Part shown: piece after piece, positions 26,638 to 37,000 of the stretch
Layout: the number at the start of each line of letters is the position of its first letter
How positions within the stretch are numbered: position 1 is the stretch's first letter
NCBI GenBank assembly: GCA_963789215.1
Contig: CAWBJY010000002.1
Coordinates: 496,001 to 560,000 of the forward strand
Length of the DNA stretch: 64,000 bases
Reading direction: 5' to 3'
Source of the DNA: Phormidesmis sp963789215
GTDB taxonomy: Bacteria > Cyanobacteriota > Cyanobacteriia > Phormidesmidales > Phormidesmidaceae
Notes under the pieces: model-generated
The model's input: the letters and a program-made list of their open reading frames with translations, nothing else
Databases searched by the model: none
Told to the model about the DNA's origin: nothing
Program-made: the position numbers and the translations under genes

Positions 26638-27367
26638 CTATTCGTGGGCTGGGGCGTCTTCTCCCCAAATTTGGGTGAGTCGCTGGTCGCGGCCACAGCC
26701 ATAGCGATAGAGCTTGTAGCGGACAGCGTGAGTTTGGTAGTAGTTCTGGTGATAGTCTTCGGCGTCGTAGAAGGTGGCGGCGGGCAAAATTTCAGTGGCG
26801 ATCGCACTTCCTAATCGCTCGGCAATCTTTTCTGTAGAGTTAATGGCTTCCTGCTGCTGCTCCGGCGTCTCATAGAAGATGGCCGAGCGGTACTGATCGC
26901 CTTTGTCGCAGAACTGGCCTTTACTGTCTACCGGGTCGATGTTGACCCAAAAGGTTTCTAAAAGCTGATCGTAGCTGACCTTGTTGAGGATCGTAGCGGA
27001 CTTCCATGGCTTCGTAGTGGCCGGTGCCGCCGCTAGAAACTTGCTGGTAGGTTGGATTTTCTAGCGTGCCGCCGGTATAGCCGGAGGTCGTTTCGACCAC
27101 GCCGGGAAGCTCGTCGAATGGTTTTTCCATGCACCAGAAGCAGCCGCCTGCAAAGACAGCGGTGGATAGATTTTCGTCGTCTGCTGCCTGATTGTCTTTG
27201 ATGTCGTTAGAGTTGGCGTCTGCCGTAACCGGGACTGCGACAGAGGATGTTGTCTGCGCAACCTCTGTTTGATCTACTTGACTACAGCCGACTGCTCCCC
27301 AGCTTAATATCAAGACGCTGAAGCCTGCGAATAGCTGGGTCAGGAGTCGGTTTTTTCTGCTTGTCAT
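26638..27367 (-). pseudogene. msrA: Peptide methionine sulfoxide reductase MsrA, +1 frameshift
   Basis: The N-terminus is a lipoprotein-type signal (AGFSVLILSWGAVGCS), then a linker and the catalytic motif VFAGGCFWCMEKPFDELPG. After MEVRYDP one extra base (near 26987) shifts the frame. The true continuation is VSYDQLLETFWVNIDPVD, KGQFCDKGDQYRSAIFY, then EILPAATFYDAEDYHQ and a stop at 26638. Without the shift the protein would be a full-length exported MsrA that reduces methionine-S-sulfoxide. As read, the product ends after about 148 residues, without the conserved FYDAEDYHQ block. Sequence error is a serious alternative to decay. Confidence 0.88.
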
Positions 27368-27538
27368 AGTGGAGTCAATATTTAATCAGAGGAATCGCTG
27401 GGTAGCTGCCTTTAGGGCGAGCTACTTATTCAGTTTAGTGAGTGCTGAGCCGAAAGTGCGCTATTAGGAGAGCTATATTCTCTCTAGCCGCGCTATCTTT
27501 TGCTACATTTCTATGGCTTGGCTGTTCTGACAACCCTT

Positions 27539-28900
27539 ATGACTTCGCAACTTCCGCTGCCTCCGGGCAATATGGGCTTTCCTCTAATTGGCGAAACCAT
27601 TGGTTTTATTCGCGACCCTCAGTTTGCCCGCAAGCGGCAGGCGCAGTATGGCAGCTTGTTTAAGACCCGAATTCTCGGTCGCCCGACGGCTTTTTTTTGC
27701 GGCCCCGAAGCGAATGAATTTTTGCTGTCTAGTCATGCTGATAGCTTTTCCTGGCGGGGCGGCTGGCCTGGCACGTTTAAAGAGCTGCTGGGCGAGTCGC
27801 TGTTTTTGCAGGAGGGGGCTGAGCATAAGCGGAATCGCCGATTGCTAATGCCCGCGTTCCACGGTCGGGCGCTGGAGGGCTATTTTTCGGTGATGAGTGC
27901 GATCGCGCAAACCTATCTGCTCAAGTGGGAGCAGCAAACCCAGCTCACCTGGTTTTTGGAGCTGAAGAAGTTCACGTTTGAGGTGGCTAGCGTGCTGCTG
28001 CTAGGTACGGCTCCTGACGAGCAGTTGGATGAGCTGTCGGGCTGGTTTACCGATTTGACGAATGGACTATTTGCTCTGCCGGTTCGGTGGGGGGCGACGC
28101 CTTATGGCCGGGCTTTGTATGGGCGCGATCGCCTGCTTCACTACATCGAAAATGCGATTGAAGAGCGCCGCGCTATTTTGGCCGACCCAAGTGCAAATCA
28201 GCCGCCTACAGATGTGCTAACTCTGCTGCTCCAAACCGAAGATGAGGACGGCAACCGGCTAAGCCAGGAAGAAATCAAGGTGCAGTCGCTGCTGATGCTA
28301 TTTGCTGGCCATGAAACGACTACCTCTATGCTGACGTCGATGGCCATGGCGCTCGCTCAGCATCCGCAGATTTTATCGCAGGCTCGCGCTGAGCAATTCG
28401 ATCTCGCTGAGCGGCAAGGGAGCGACTCGGCTGGGGTGCCAACGCTCGATCAGATGCAGCAGATGCCCTACTTAGATCGCATTTTGAAGGAAACTGAGCG
28501 GATGTTTCCACCGGTGGGCGGTGGTTTTCGAGAAGTGATTAAGCCGATTGAGTTTAATGGCTATCGGGTGCCGGTGGGCTGGTTGGCCCTCTATCGAATT
28601 GAGGCGGCTCATTTAGATGAGCGCTGTTATTCGCAGCCAGAGAGGTTCGATCCCGATCGGTTTTCTCCGGAGCGGGCTGAGCAGAAGCGCTATGACTATA
28701 GCCTGGTTGCTTTTGGTGGCGGCCCTAGAGTGTGCCTGGGAATGGCGTTTGCCAAGCTAGAGATGAAGATTATGATGGCGCTGCTGCTGCGGCAATATCA
28801 GTGGGCGCTAGTGCCCGGTCAGGATCTGACTATGAATCCGGTGCCCACGCTTAGCCCTACCGATGGGCTTAAAGTGAGCTTTAATCGGCTAGTTGGCTAA
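27539..28900 (+). CDS. Cytochrome P450, CYP120-like
   Basis: 453 residues from ATG 27539. A TTG at 27500 is in frame but less likely. It opens LPLPPGNMGFPLIGETIGF and has the helix-C block FSWRGGWPGTFKELLGESLF. The oxygen-binding I-helix motif is FAGHETTTSM, the K-helix ETER precedes MFPPVGGGFR, and the haem-binding loop is FGGGPRVCLG with Cys399. The pattern fits CYP120, whose Synechocystis member hydroxylates retinoids. The substrate here is inferred only. It is soluble and needs ferredoxin or flavodoxin partners not seen nearby. It is divergent from msrA. Confidence 0.92.
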   Translation: MTSQLPLPPGNMGFPLIGETIGFIRDPQFARKRQAQYGSLFKTRILGRPTAFFCGPEANEFLLSSHADSFSWRGGWPGTFKELLGESLFLQEGAEHKRNRRLLMPAFHGRALEGYFSVMSAIAQTYLLKWEQQTQLTWFLELKKFTFEVASVLLLGTAPDEQLDELSGWFTDLTNGLFALPVRWGATPYGRALYGRDRLLHYIENAIEERRAILADPSANQPPTDVLTLLLQTEDEDGNRLSQEEIKVQSLLMLFAGHETTTSMLTSMAMALAQHPQILSQARAEQFDLAERQGSDSAGVPTLDQMQQMPYLDRILKETERMFPPVGGGFREVIKPIEFNGYRVPVGWLALYRIEAAHLDERCYSQPERFDPDRFSPERAEQKRYDYSLVAFGGGPRVCLGMAFAKLEMKIMMALLLRQYQWALVPGQDLTMNPVPTLSPTDGLKVSFNRLVG

Positions 28901-29584
28901 GACGGCTATACAGCCGCCGCCGACCTGACTTGCCAATTAAGAACGCGTCTTTACTTAGCGATACCAAAAGCGATACCAAACGCGATATCGAGCGATATCG
29001 AAACAAATTTGTTTGGTGCGACTATCCATTTCCTTTCTAGACCTGGGTAGTTTTTAAAGGTGATGTAAATAAATCAGGCCAGACTTGTGAAGGTGAGATG
29101 AGCGAGTGCTAATAGCAATATTAAATCGTCTGCGTGATCCGCTTTGTCAGGCTTAAGAAACTGCTTGCTAGCCGGGTATTCACCGTTGAATAAATCTCTT
29201 GATCGTTGATTTTGCGCGGATGTGACAAATCAAAATTAGTCACATAAACTCAACTGGATGTAATGGAAAAACCGCTCAATAGGGTCAGGCTATACGGCTT
29301 CACACACCGTTTTTTCTGATACCTTGCCAACTAAAAACCGACTGAATGCTGACTCGATGCTGGATTAAGGTTGGCTTAAGGTTGACCTAGAACTGGCGCA
29401 AGCTGATTGCAAAAGAGCTTCAAATCACTTGCTATCGTCCGCTTTGACTATAACAATGTCTGTTGAACTGTTATCTTCTGAGCGATCGCAGCGCGATCAT
29501 TGCTGTTGGAGGTCTTTCTAGCCGAGGTTTCAGAAACCGTCAGGGTCTATTCTACGTTCGCTGCTCCTGCTCAACTGCCAAGAC
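28901..29584. other. Intergenic region, 684 bp
   Basis: No gene found on either strand. It contains short near-repeats: GCGATACCAAA twice then GCGATATCGA twice (about 28958-29001), and 11-nt doublets (TTAAGGTTGGC then TTAAGGTTGAC) near 29368-29389. One HIP1 lies near 29480. It should include the promoter and leader of the following amidase gene. No known riboswitch was recognised. Confidence 0.55.
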
Positions 29585-31411
29585 ATGAAATCTGTAATTC
29601 GCCGATTCACTACCCTCACTGCACTGGCTGCCACCCTGTTGGTAGGTAGCGCGATCGCATCTAATTCTCGCGCCCTTGCCCAAGACTATGGCCAGCAGTC
29701 TATTGATGCGGATCGCGTCGTGGCGATCGCCGAACCCGTTTCTAACGGTCGGTTTTACAAGCTGCTGATTTTAGAACAGCTAAATAACCAGCAGGACTGC
29801 TTTGAGGAGAATGCCGGTAGCCCTACCACGATTGAACCGCTGCTTTTAAACTTTGATTTCTCCGGCATTTGCGGTCGCAGCTCCGATAGCAATGGCTACT
29901 CGCTGCGGGTCGGGAATGAGGACTTGAGCCGCCGCTACCGTCTACAGGTGACTCGTCGCGGTGAGGAGCTGGTGCTTGTTGCCTTGCCAGGCGCACTGCC
30001 GGGACGAGGGGGCGATTTGCCCGTGCTCGAAATTGGTCGCAGCAACGGCGTGGCTAATGATTTTGTCAAGCTGACGCTAGATCCGGGCTGGAAGATGAGC
30101 CGTCGTACGCTTAGCGGCAGCGCTCAAGGACATATTTATCTGTCTAACGACCAGGATTTGCAAACGGTGATTGCAGAAGCCGGTGGGCGTCGTCAGCCAA
30201 CAGCGGCACTGCAATCGCCTACGCCCGCTTCTCCTAGTCCATCTGTGGCGAGCCCGTCGCCTGCTAGCCCGTCTTCGCCGCCAATTCTAAACGGCGGTTT
30301 GTTGCCAAGGCCAGGCGCTACTCCGACGCCTAGCAGCAGTGGTGGTGGCAGTGGTGGCGGCAGTACTTATTATCAGGTGATTGTGCCGACTGACTCCGCA
30401 ATTGTGCGATCGCGCGTTCAGCAGGTGGCGTCCGATGCGTTTATTACCAACGTGGACGGTCGCCGGGTAATTCAGGCGGGCCTGTTCCAAGAGCGCAACC
30501 GAGCAGACGAAGTAGTTTCTCAGCTTTCTGGCCGAGGGATTGATACGCAGGTGATTGAAGGGCAGCGGGCAACGCCACCCCCTCAGCCAACGGCTGCTAG
30601 CGGTCAGACTTATTACCAAGTGATTGTGCCTGAGAGCGGCTCGGATACGCGCGCTCGGGTGAACGCCATTGAGTCGGGTGCTTTTCGAACGCAGGTGAAC
30701 GGTCAGTCGGTGATTCAGGCAGGGCGTTTTTCGGAGCGCAATCGGGCCGAGCAGCTACAGCGTCGTCTGTCTGATGCGCGTTTGCCAGCGCAAATTGTAG
30801 AAGGCTCTGCGCCGGTAGCTAGTGTGCCTCGTAGCCCATCGCCATCGCCTTCGGTGCCCCAAGTGCGGCAAGGCCAGCTTACGGTTGTGCTCGACGCCGG
30901 ACATGGTGGCGGCGATCCGGGTGCGGTTGGCGTTGGCGGTCTGCGCGAGAAGGACATCAACCTGGCGATTTCTGAAAAAGTAAAGGCCAATTTAGAAGCG
31001 AAGGGCATCAACGTGGTAATGGCTCGCTCTAGTGACGTTGAGATTGATCTAGATCCTCGGGTAAACATTGCCGAGCGAGTAAACGCCGATATCTTTGTCA
31101 GCATCCACTCCAACTCAATTAGTCTGAGCCGCCCGGATGTCAACGGCTTGGAAACTTACTACTACTCATCGGGGCTGCGTTTAGCACAAACTATTCATAA
31201 CAACGTTTTACAACAGACCGATCTGCTCGATCGCGGCGTTCGTAGAGCGCGTTTCTACGTGCTGGTGAATACGTCTATGCCCGCTGTGCTGGTTGAAACT
31301 GGCTTTGTCACCGGGCGAGATGATGCCGCTCGCTTTAGAAACCCCGCAGCAAGAGACAAGATCGCCGACGGAATATCTAACGGCGTTTTGCAATATCTCA
31401 ACGTTCAGTAA
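29585..31411 (+). CDS. DUF3747 / SPOR-like / Amidase_3 cell-wall amidase
   Basis: 608 residues. It has a signal peptide (about 1-33), a DUF3747 domain (about 34-200, with QQDCFEENAGSPTTIEPLLLNFDFSG), and a Pro/Ser/Gly linker. Two SPOR-like modules (about 258-325 and 339-408) each run TYYQVIVP to VIQAGxFxERNRA. The Amidase_3 domain (about 430-607) has zinc residues in LDAGHGG, LREKDIN, SIHSNS and VLVETGFV. SPOR modules bind septal, denuded glycan, so a role in splitting daughter cells is likely. It is a second, differently built amidase beside the one at 3128-4945. Confidence 0.92.
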   Translation: MKSVIRRFTTLTALAATLLVGSAIASNSRALAQDYGQQSIDADRVVAIAEPVSNGRFYKLLILEQLNNQQDCFEENAGSPTTIEPLLLNFDFSGICGRSSDSNGYSLRVGNEDLSRRYRLQVTRRGEELVLVALPGALPGRGGDLPVLEIGRSNGVANDFVKLTLDPGWKMSRRTLSGSAQGHIYLSNDQDLQTVIAEAGGRRQPTAALQSPTPASPSPSVASPSPASPSSPPILNGGLLPRPGATPTPSSSGGGSGGGSTYYQVIVPTDSAIVRSRVQQVASDAFITNVDGRRVIQAGLFQERNRADEVVSQLSGRGIDTQVIEGQRATPPPQPTAASGQTYYQVIVPESGSDTRARVNAIESGAFRTQVNGQSVIQAGRFSERNRAEQLQRRLSDARLPAQIVEGSAPVASVPRSPSPSPSVPQVRQGQLTVVLDAGHGGGDPGAVGVGGLREKDINLAISEKVKANLEAKGINVVMARSSDVEIDLDPRVNIAERVNADIFVSIHSNSISLSRPDVNGLETYYYSSGLRLAQTIHNNVLQQTDLLDRGVRRARFYVLVNTSMPAVLVETGFVTGRDDAARFRNPAARDKIADGISNGVLQYLNVQ

Positions 31412-31666
31412 ATCAACTCTAGAGACTCTTTCCACTGAGTTATCCACTCTCTTCGTTTGCCGTATCGGTTTTTTGCAAGCATACTTTCGGCAAGAGCGCC
31501 ATGCGCCTGTACACCGCATGTATACAAATATTGTTAGGCGCTATAAGTCTCTATACATCTGACTTATAGGAAGCTCGAAAACGCTTTATTTAGCACTTTT
31601 CTTACTGTATGTAAGCTGCTGGCGACGCTAGCCTAATGCTAGTCAAAGAGGAAAATTTCCTCAACC

Positions 31667-32344
31667 TTGAAGACGGGTAACCTAAAGCGATCCATGAGAG
31701 CTTTTAATACTGCTTCTGCGATATTGCCGCTTTCCACGATTGGCCTTGCCGATCCCGGCTTGTTAAATCATATGCATATTTCTTCGACCGACCTACCTGC
31801 GAGTCATTTAGTTGACTATGCAGAAGGATCTTCGAACGACGATGAGCTTTTAGTGGCCGGCTGGCTAGAAAAACTGCTGAAGCACTTTGGTTTGCACGAG
31901 CTAGACAATAGCTCGGAGAGAAAGCTCGTTGAGCTACTAGAACGCTGCGGTGAATGTAACCCATCTGCTTTCCAAAACCGCGCTCTGCTGCTAGATCTCA
32001 AGCGCAAAATTGTTAGAACAGCGGGTGCTCATCTAGATAGTGTGTTTGTCAGCATGTCTCTCGATGTGTTAGACGAAGCAGACGCTGAGCCTGTTCTGCT
32101 TGCGGTAGAGAACAGGCAGCTTGAAGGGCTGCGCTACCAAGGCGAAGTTTATCGGTTAATTGATTCGTTCTTGCCGCGTCACCGTTTGCAGGCTTTTTGT
32201 CTAGGTCAGACTTTTAGCGAACAGAAAACAGCTTTTATGATTACTCAGTCGTCCGAACGGTTTGCGGTTTGGGTCAATGTTCAAGCCTTTCCACATCGCT
32301 ACCATCTTTCTTCTGTCCAATCTCCTTCCGATCTAGATCGATAA
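31667..32344 (+). CDS. Unknown protein upstream of two STAND-like genes
   Basis: Up to 225 residues. The TTG at 31667 and ATG at 31694 are both possible starts, and neither has a strong ribosome binding site. It has no signal peptide or transmembrane segment. An acidic helical middle (DDELLVAGWLEKLLKHFGLHELDNSSERKLVELLERCG) is followed by a mixed part with VYRLIDSFLPRHRLQAF. I do not recognise a family. It is 182 bp upstream of, and co-directional with, an HTH-AAA protein, so a shared function is possible. Confidence 0.65.
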   Translation: MKTGNLKRSMRAFNTASAILPLSTIGLADPGLLNHMHISSTDLPASHLVDYAEGSSNDDELLVAGWLEKLLKHFGLHELDNSSERKLVELLERCGECNPSAFQNRALLLDLKRKIVRTAGAHLDSVFVSMSLDVLDEADAEPVLLAVENRQLEGLRYQGEVYRLIDSFLPRHRLQAFCLGQTFSEQKTAFMITQSSERFAVWVNVQAFPHRYHLSSVQSPSDLDR

Positions 32345-32526
32345 AAAGTAAGGTTTGTCATATCTTTGTGTGGGTTTTTTGAATAGTCTTTGCGAGGGCG
32401 ATGAATCGTCGTTATTTGGTTGGGCGTTGACTCGCTTAGATTGCGATCGCAAACTTTTTTTTTCGGTAAAGCTCGGTAGTATGAGGATTGCTTGAAATGT
32501 AGTGTGACAGGTTTTATTAGCAGCTA

Positions 32527-33966
32527 ATGACGGAAAAAGAAGCCTTGGAGGTCGTTAGGAAAGTTATCCTTCCCGAAACGCTTAGCTACCTTCAAGAAGT
32601 TGTATTTACTCAGTCTTGGGAAGGGCAGCTTTACCCGGAGATTGCTAGGGCAGTTGGCTATCACCCGGAGTACATCCGAGATGTTGGCGCTCAACTTTGG
32701 CGATCGCTCTCTGACTGTATTGGTCAAAAGGTTAACAAAAAGAACGTTCGCTTCGTTTTGAGTACGCTGGCAGAAGACGCGCTATCAGCCGGGATCTCTA
32801 CTTTAAATTCAACTCTAAGCTCAACAGAACTTTCGGCAGAACAACCGCTCGAAAACTCGCAGGTCGTCCATTCGCAGGTCGGTGATTCGCCAAGCATAGA
32901 AGCTACTACGCCGCAGCTGGCTTTCCCGAGCGTTGGGCTATCTGTGAATTCACCGTTTTATGTGCTACGTCCTCCGGCGGAGGAGCAAGCTTTTAACGAG
33001 CTAAAGCGTCCTGGCGGGTTGCTGCGGATAAAAGCGCCTAGCAACACGGGTAAAACCTCTTTGTTACTACGCACTTTGGAAGCGGCTCGCCGTGAGGGGG
33101 CGCGTACTGTCTTGATTAATCTTCAGGAGGTAGATACCGCTATCCTCGAAGATCTGGGTCTTTTTCTCCGCTGGTTTTGTCGCAATGTGGCTCAGCAGCT
33201 AGATCTGGAGAACAAGCTAGATGACTATTGGGACGAGGAGATTGGTAACAAGGTTAGCTGCAAAATATACTTTCGAGAATACATACTGGCGCAGCTTTCA
33301 GGCCCTGTGGTGCTGGCGCTAGATGAAGTGGATCAGCTATTTGATCATCCGCCGCTGGTTCAAGAATTTTTGCCGATGCTGCGGGTTTGGCATGAGGAGG
33401 CTGCAGAAACTGCGGTTTGGCAGAAGCTGCGGTTGGCCCTTTCCTACAATACCGAAGCCTATGTGCCGCTAAAGATTAGTCAATCTCCGTTTAATGTTGG
33501 TCTTTCTATACAGCTACCGGTGCTGTCTATAGATCAAACCGAAGCGCTAGTCCGTCAGTATAAGCTGCCTTACTCAGAAGGCGTAGGCTTGGCGCTGCTT
33601 CAGCAGCTTCATAATTTAGTGGCGGGGCATCCCTATCTGATTCAGCTAGCGCTGTACTGGCTATCGGCGCGAAAATTGAATTTACCTGAGCTGATTAGAG
33701 ATGCGCCGACTCAATCGGGTATTTATCGTGGGCATTTGCTGCGGCACTGGCAAATTTTAGATCGGCAAGAAGATCTAAAGGTAGCCCTGAGCAAGATAAT
33801 CTCATCTCCTACTGGGGGTGCTGAGGTGGATAGCTTAATGGCTCACCAATTAGAGCGTATGGGACTCGTGCAGATCTCTGGCAACGTGGCTATTGTTAGC
33901 AGCGATCTCTATCGGCTTTATTTTAAGAATGTGCTGTTGGCATATCAGGTGCAATCTTACGTTTAA
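32527..33966 (+). CDS. vMAP-type HTH plus AAA (AAA_35/STAND-like) ATPase
   Basis: 479 residues. The N-terminal 90 residues (LPETLSYLQEVVFTQSWEGQ, then YPEIARAVGYHPEYIRDVG) match the HTH module of vWA-MoxR-associated (vMAP) proteins. A linker (about 95-140) carries a doubled SQVVH/SQVGD. The AAA-like ATPase has a variant P-loop APSNTGKTS (about 169-177) and Walker B VVLALDEVDQLF (about 260-271), and ends in a winged-helix-like segment. Proteins of this build are predicted signalling or biological-conflict NTPases. The target is unknown. It is followed by a larger AAA-WD40 gene. Confidence 0.82.
   Translation: MTEKEALEVVRKVILPETLSYLQEVVFTQSWEGQLYPEIARAVGYHPEYIRDVGAQLWRSLSDCIGQKVNKKNVRFVLSTLAEDALSAGISTLNSTLSSTELSAEQPLENSQVVHSQVGDSPSIEATTPQLAFPSVGLSVNSPFYVLRPPAEEQAFNELKRPGGLLRIKAPSNTGKTSLLLRTLEAARREGARTVLINLQEVDTAILEDLGLFLRWFCRNVAQQLDLENKLDDYWDEEIGNKVSCKIYFREYILAQLSGPVVLALDEVDQLFDHPPLVQEFLPMLRVWHEEAAETAVWQKLRLALSYNTEAYVPLKISQSPFNVGLSIQLPVLSIDQTEALVRQYKLPYSEGVGLALLQQLHNLVAGHPYLIQLALYWLSARKLNLPELIRDAPTQSGIYRGHLLRHWQILDRQEDLKVALSKIISSPTGGAEVDSLMAHQLERMGLVQISGNVAIVSSDLYRLYFKNVLLAYQVQSYV
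32857..32890 (+). repeat. 15-nt tandem repeat in the vMAP ATPase gene
   Basis: TCGCAGGTCGTCCAT then TCGCAGGTCGGTGAT then TCGC (period 15), encoding SQVVH and SQVGD in the linker before the ATPase domain. Confidence 0.8.
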
Positions 33967-34055
33967 AAGGATTTGTAAGATCTACACAGGTTAATTTTTC
34001 CTTCGTGATAGGATTTAAAATTCCTGGTTCTGTGCCAACGCTTCTCTTTTTTAGG

Positions 34056-37000
34056 ATGGCTGTCTCCACCGATTCTCGCTACGAATATCAGGTCGGTGGC
34101 AGTCTGAGGTCAGATGCGCCTAGCTACATTGAAAGGCAGGCCGATACCGATCTGTATGAGGCGCTGATAGCGGGTGAATATTGCTACGTTTTTAATGCTC
34201 GCCAGATGGGTAAGTCTAGCTTGCGGGTGAGGGCGCAGCAGCAGTTGGCGGCGGCGGGTAAGCGCTGTGCTTCGCTAGATATGACGAGTATCGGCAGCGA
34301 AGGCGTGACGCCTTTGCAGTGGTATAAGGGGTTGATGGTGGATTTGCTCACTAAGTTTGAGCTGCGCGATCGCATTGACTTTAAGGCTTGGTGGCAGGGG
34401 TGCGAAGATCTTTCGCTGGTGCAGAGGCTGCGGCTTTTTATTGAAGATGTTCTACTTCGGCTGCTTCCCGATCGGGATGTTTACATTTTTGTTGACGAGA
34501 TCGATAGTGCGCTGGCGCTGGATTTTTCGATTGATGACTTTTTTGCCCTAATAAGATTTTGCTATAACGCCCGTGCAGAGCAGCCGATCTATCAGCGGCT
34601 GACCTGGGTTTTATTTGGCGTGGTCACACCTTCGGACTTGATTCGCGATACGGATAGAACCCCTTTTAACGTTGGGCGAGCGATTGAGCTAAAGGGGTTG
34701 CGATGTGAAGACGCTGACGCGATTGGCCAAGGGCTAAGCGGTTACGGCTACAATCCGACGGCGCTGGTTAGTGCCATTTTGGACTGGACGGGCGGACAGC
34801 CTTTTCTAACTCAAAAGCTTTGTAAGATGACGACTCAGGTGCTAAAGGGCGAACTGGCTCTTTACTCTGTGAGTCAGCCACATACGAGTCAGCCGCCTAC
34901 GTGTCAGCTGTATGGAGACCATCCATATATAGACAAAACGGAGATCGCACAAAAACCTATATATTCAATATCTGCTCTACAAGCTAGTCAACCGCGCAGC
35001 GGCTACAGGGCTATCGGCGTTGCTGCTAATGGCGCATCTAGGCTACAGGCCGATCTGCCTGAAGACCCCGCCGCTTTGATTGAGGCAATCGTGCGCGATC
35101 TGATTATCGACCACTGGGAGTCTCAAGATAATCCTGAGCATTTGAGAACGATTCGCGATCGCCTATTGCGCAAAGAATTGCTGGCCCCTCGGCTGCTAGG
35201 AATATATCAAAGCATTTTGCAGGCGTCTAAGCCGGTTGAAGATGAGAATAAGGCGATCGCACCTGAGCGTATTAACCAGTTGCTAGCTTATAGCGATACG
35301 CCAGAGCAGATCGATCTGTTGCTCTCCGGGGTGATTAGAAACTCGGAAGGTCGGCTACAGGTTAAAAACCGAATTTACCGAACCATTTTTAATACGGATT
35401 GGGTTCAGCATCAGCTAGACGCGCTGCGCCCATACGCCAGACAGCTTTCCTTCTGGCAGCTGTCCGACTGTACGGATGAGTCTCGGTTACTCAGAGGCAA
35501 GTCGCTTAAAGATGCTCGAACCTGGAGCTATGAACGCAGCGTTAGCGAGTTAGACCATGCTTTTTTAATGGCGAGCGAGCGCTACGACCGCCGGATTACT
35601 CAAGACCTATTAAAGTCGGCCAGATTAAAAGAAGTTGAAAAGCGTTTGAGCTTTGAACATCGGGCGCGGCGCAAACAGAAATTACTAATCGGTGGACTAA
35701 GCGTTGCTCTAGCGATCGCGATTTGCTTAGGCGGTGCGGCTAAATTTCAGTCTCAAGTTGCTAGAAGAGCGGAAGCTCAAGCTATCGCTACAAGCGCCGA
35801 AGCGCTATACGCTTCCGACCAGCGTTTGGATTCTTTGGTGAGCGCTGTTCATGCTTCGGAATATCTGCACGAATCGATCGCGCATATCGATCCGGCCTTG
35901 CACGAGCAGACGATTTCTATTCTGAGAACGGCCATTGTTAGCGTAGTAGAAAAAAATCGCCTGACGCTAAAAAAAGACGATTTTTGGGATTCGGCGATCA
36001 GCCCAGATGGCCAAATGCTGGTAACAACCGATTCGGGCGGCCGCGTTCGCTTGTGGGATATGACAGGACGCCTGATCGATTCGTTTGCGCCGCATGAAGC
36101 AAGAGTTAGAGACGCCGCTTTTTTTCCATCGGGAGACCGGATTGTCTCAGCTAGTGACGATCGGCGGCTCAAAATCTGGGATTTAGAGGGGAAGGTGCTA
36201 CATACGCTACGCAGCCATAAGGACGCCGTATTGGACGTGAGTGTGAGTTCTGATGGCACGCGTATAGCGTCGGCTAGCGGCGATCGCACAGTCAAAATCT
36301 GGACTGCTCAAGGCAAGATCTTGAGAACGCTCAGAGGCCATAGCAGCGCCGTTTTGACCGTTACATTTAGTCCTGATGGCAAAACGGTGGCGTCAGCGGG
36401 TGAAGATCGCACCGTTAAGCTCTGGGAGATGGAAACAGGAAAACTGCTGTACACCTTCGATCAGCACAATAGTTCAATTCTAGATATTGCGTTTAGTCCT
36501 GACGGGCAGCGGATAGCCTCAGTCGATGCCGCTGGTAAAATTATTCAGTGGCAGCCCGATGGCACGGTGCTCAAGACCATACAGGCGCATAGCTCTGCGG
36601 CGAGTTCGGTAGACTATAGCCCCGATGGAACCCGGCTGATTTCGGGAGGGTATGATCGCCTGCTCAAAATTTGGAGCCTTGACGGCGAGCCGCTAGCAAC
36701 TATCGCAGGCCACGAGGGTCGTATTCATACCGCTCAGTTTGATCCTAAGGGGCAGCTGATTGTGAGCGCCTCTGCTGATAAAACGGTGCGCATGTGGGAT
36801 TTGTCTAATCCCATGCTGAAGTCGTATTTGGGGCCTGACGAGAGCATTACAGATATCGATATTAACGCCTACGGTCGAGTGATTGCGGCGGTTAGTGATG
36901 ATAGCGGTTTGTATCTGTGGGACCGCATTAATCGCCGATTGATCCGCCGCATTGATCATCCAGCCCCGGTGGGGAGCATTGCTATTAGCCCGTCAGGTAC

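Noticed and set aside
22002..34915. Period-15 repeats as a CRISPR array
   Set aside because: Units are adjacent without spacers, too short, and differ in sequence between loci.
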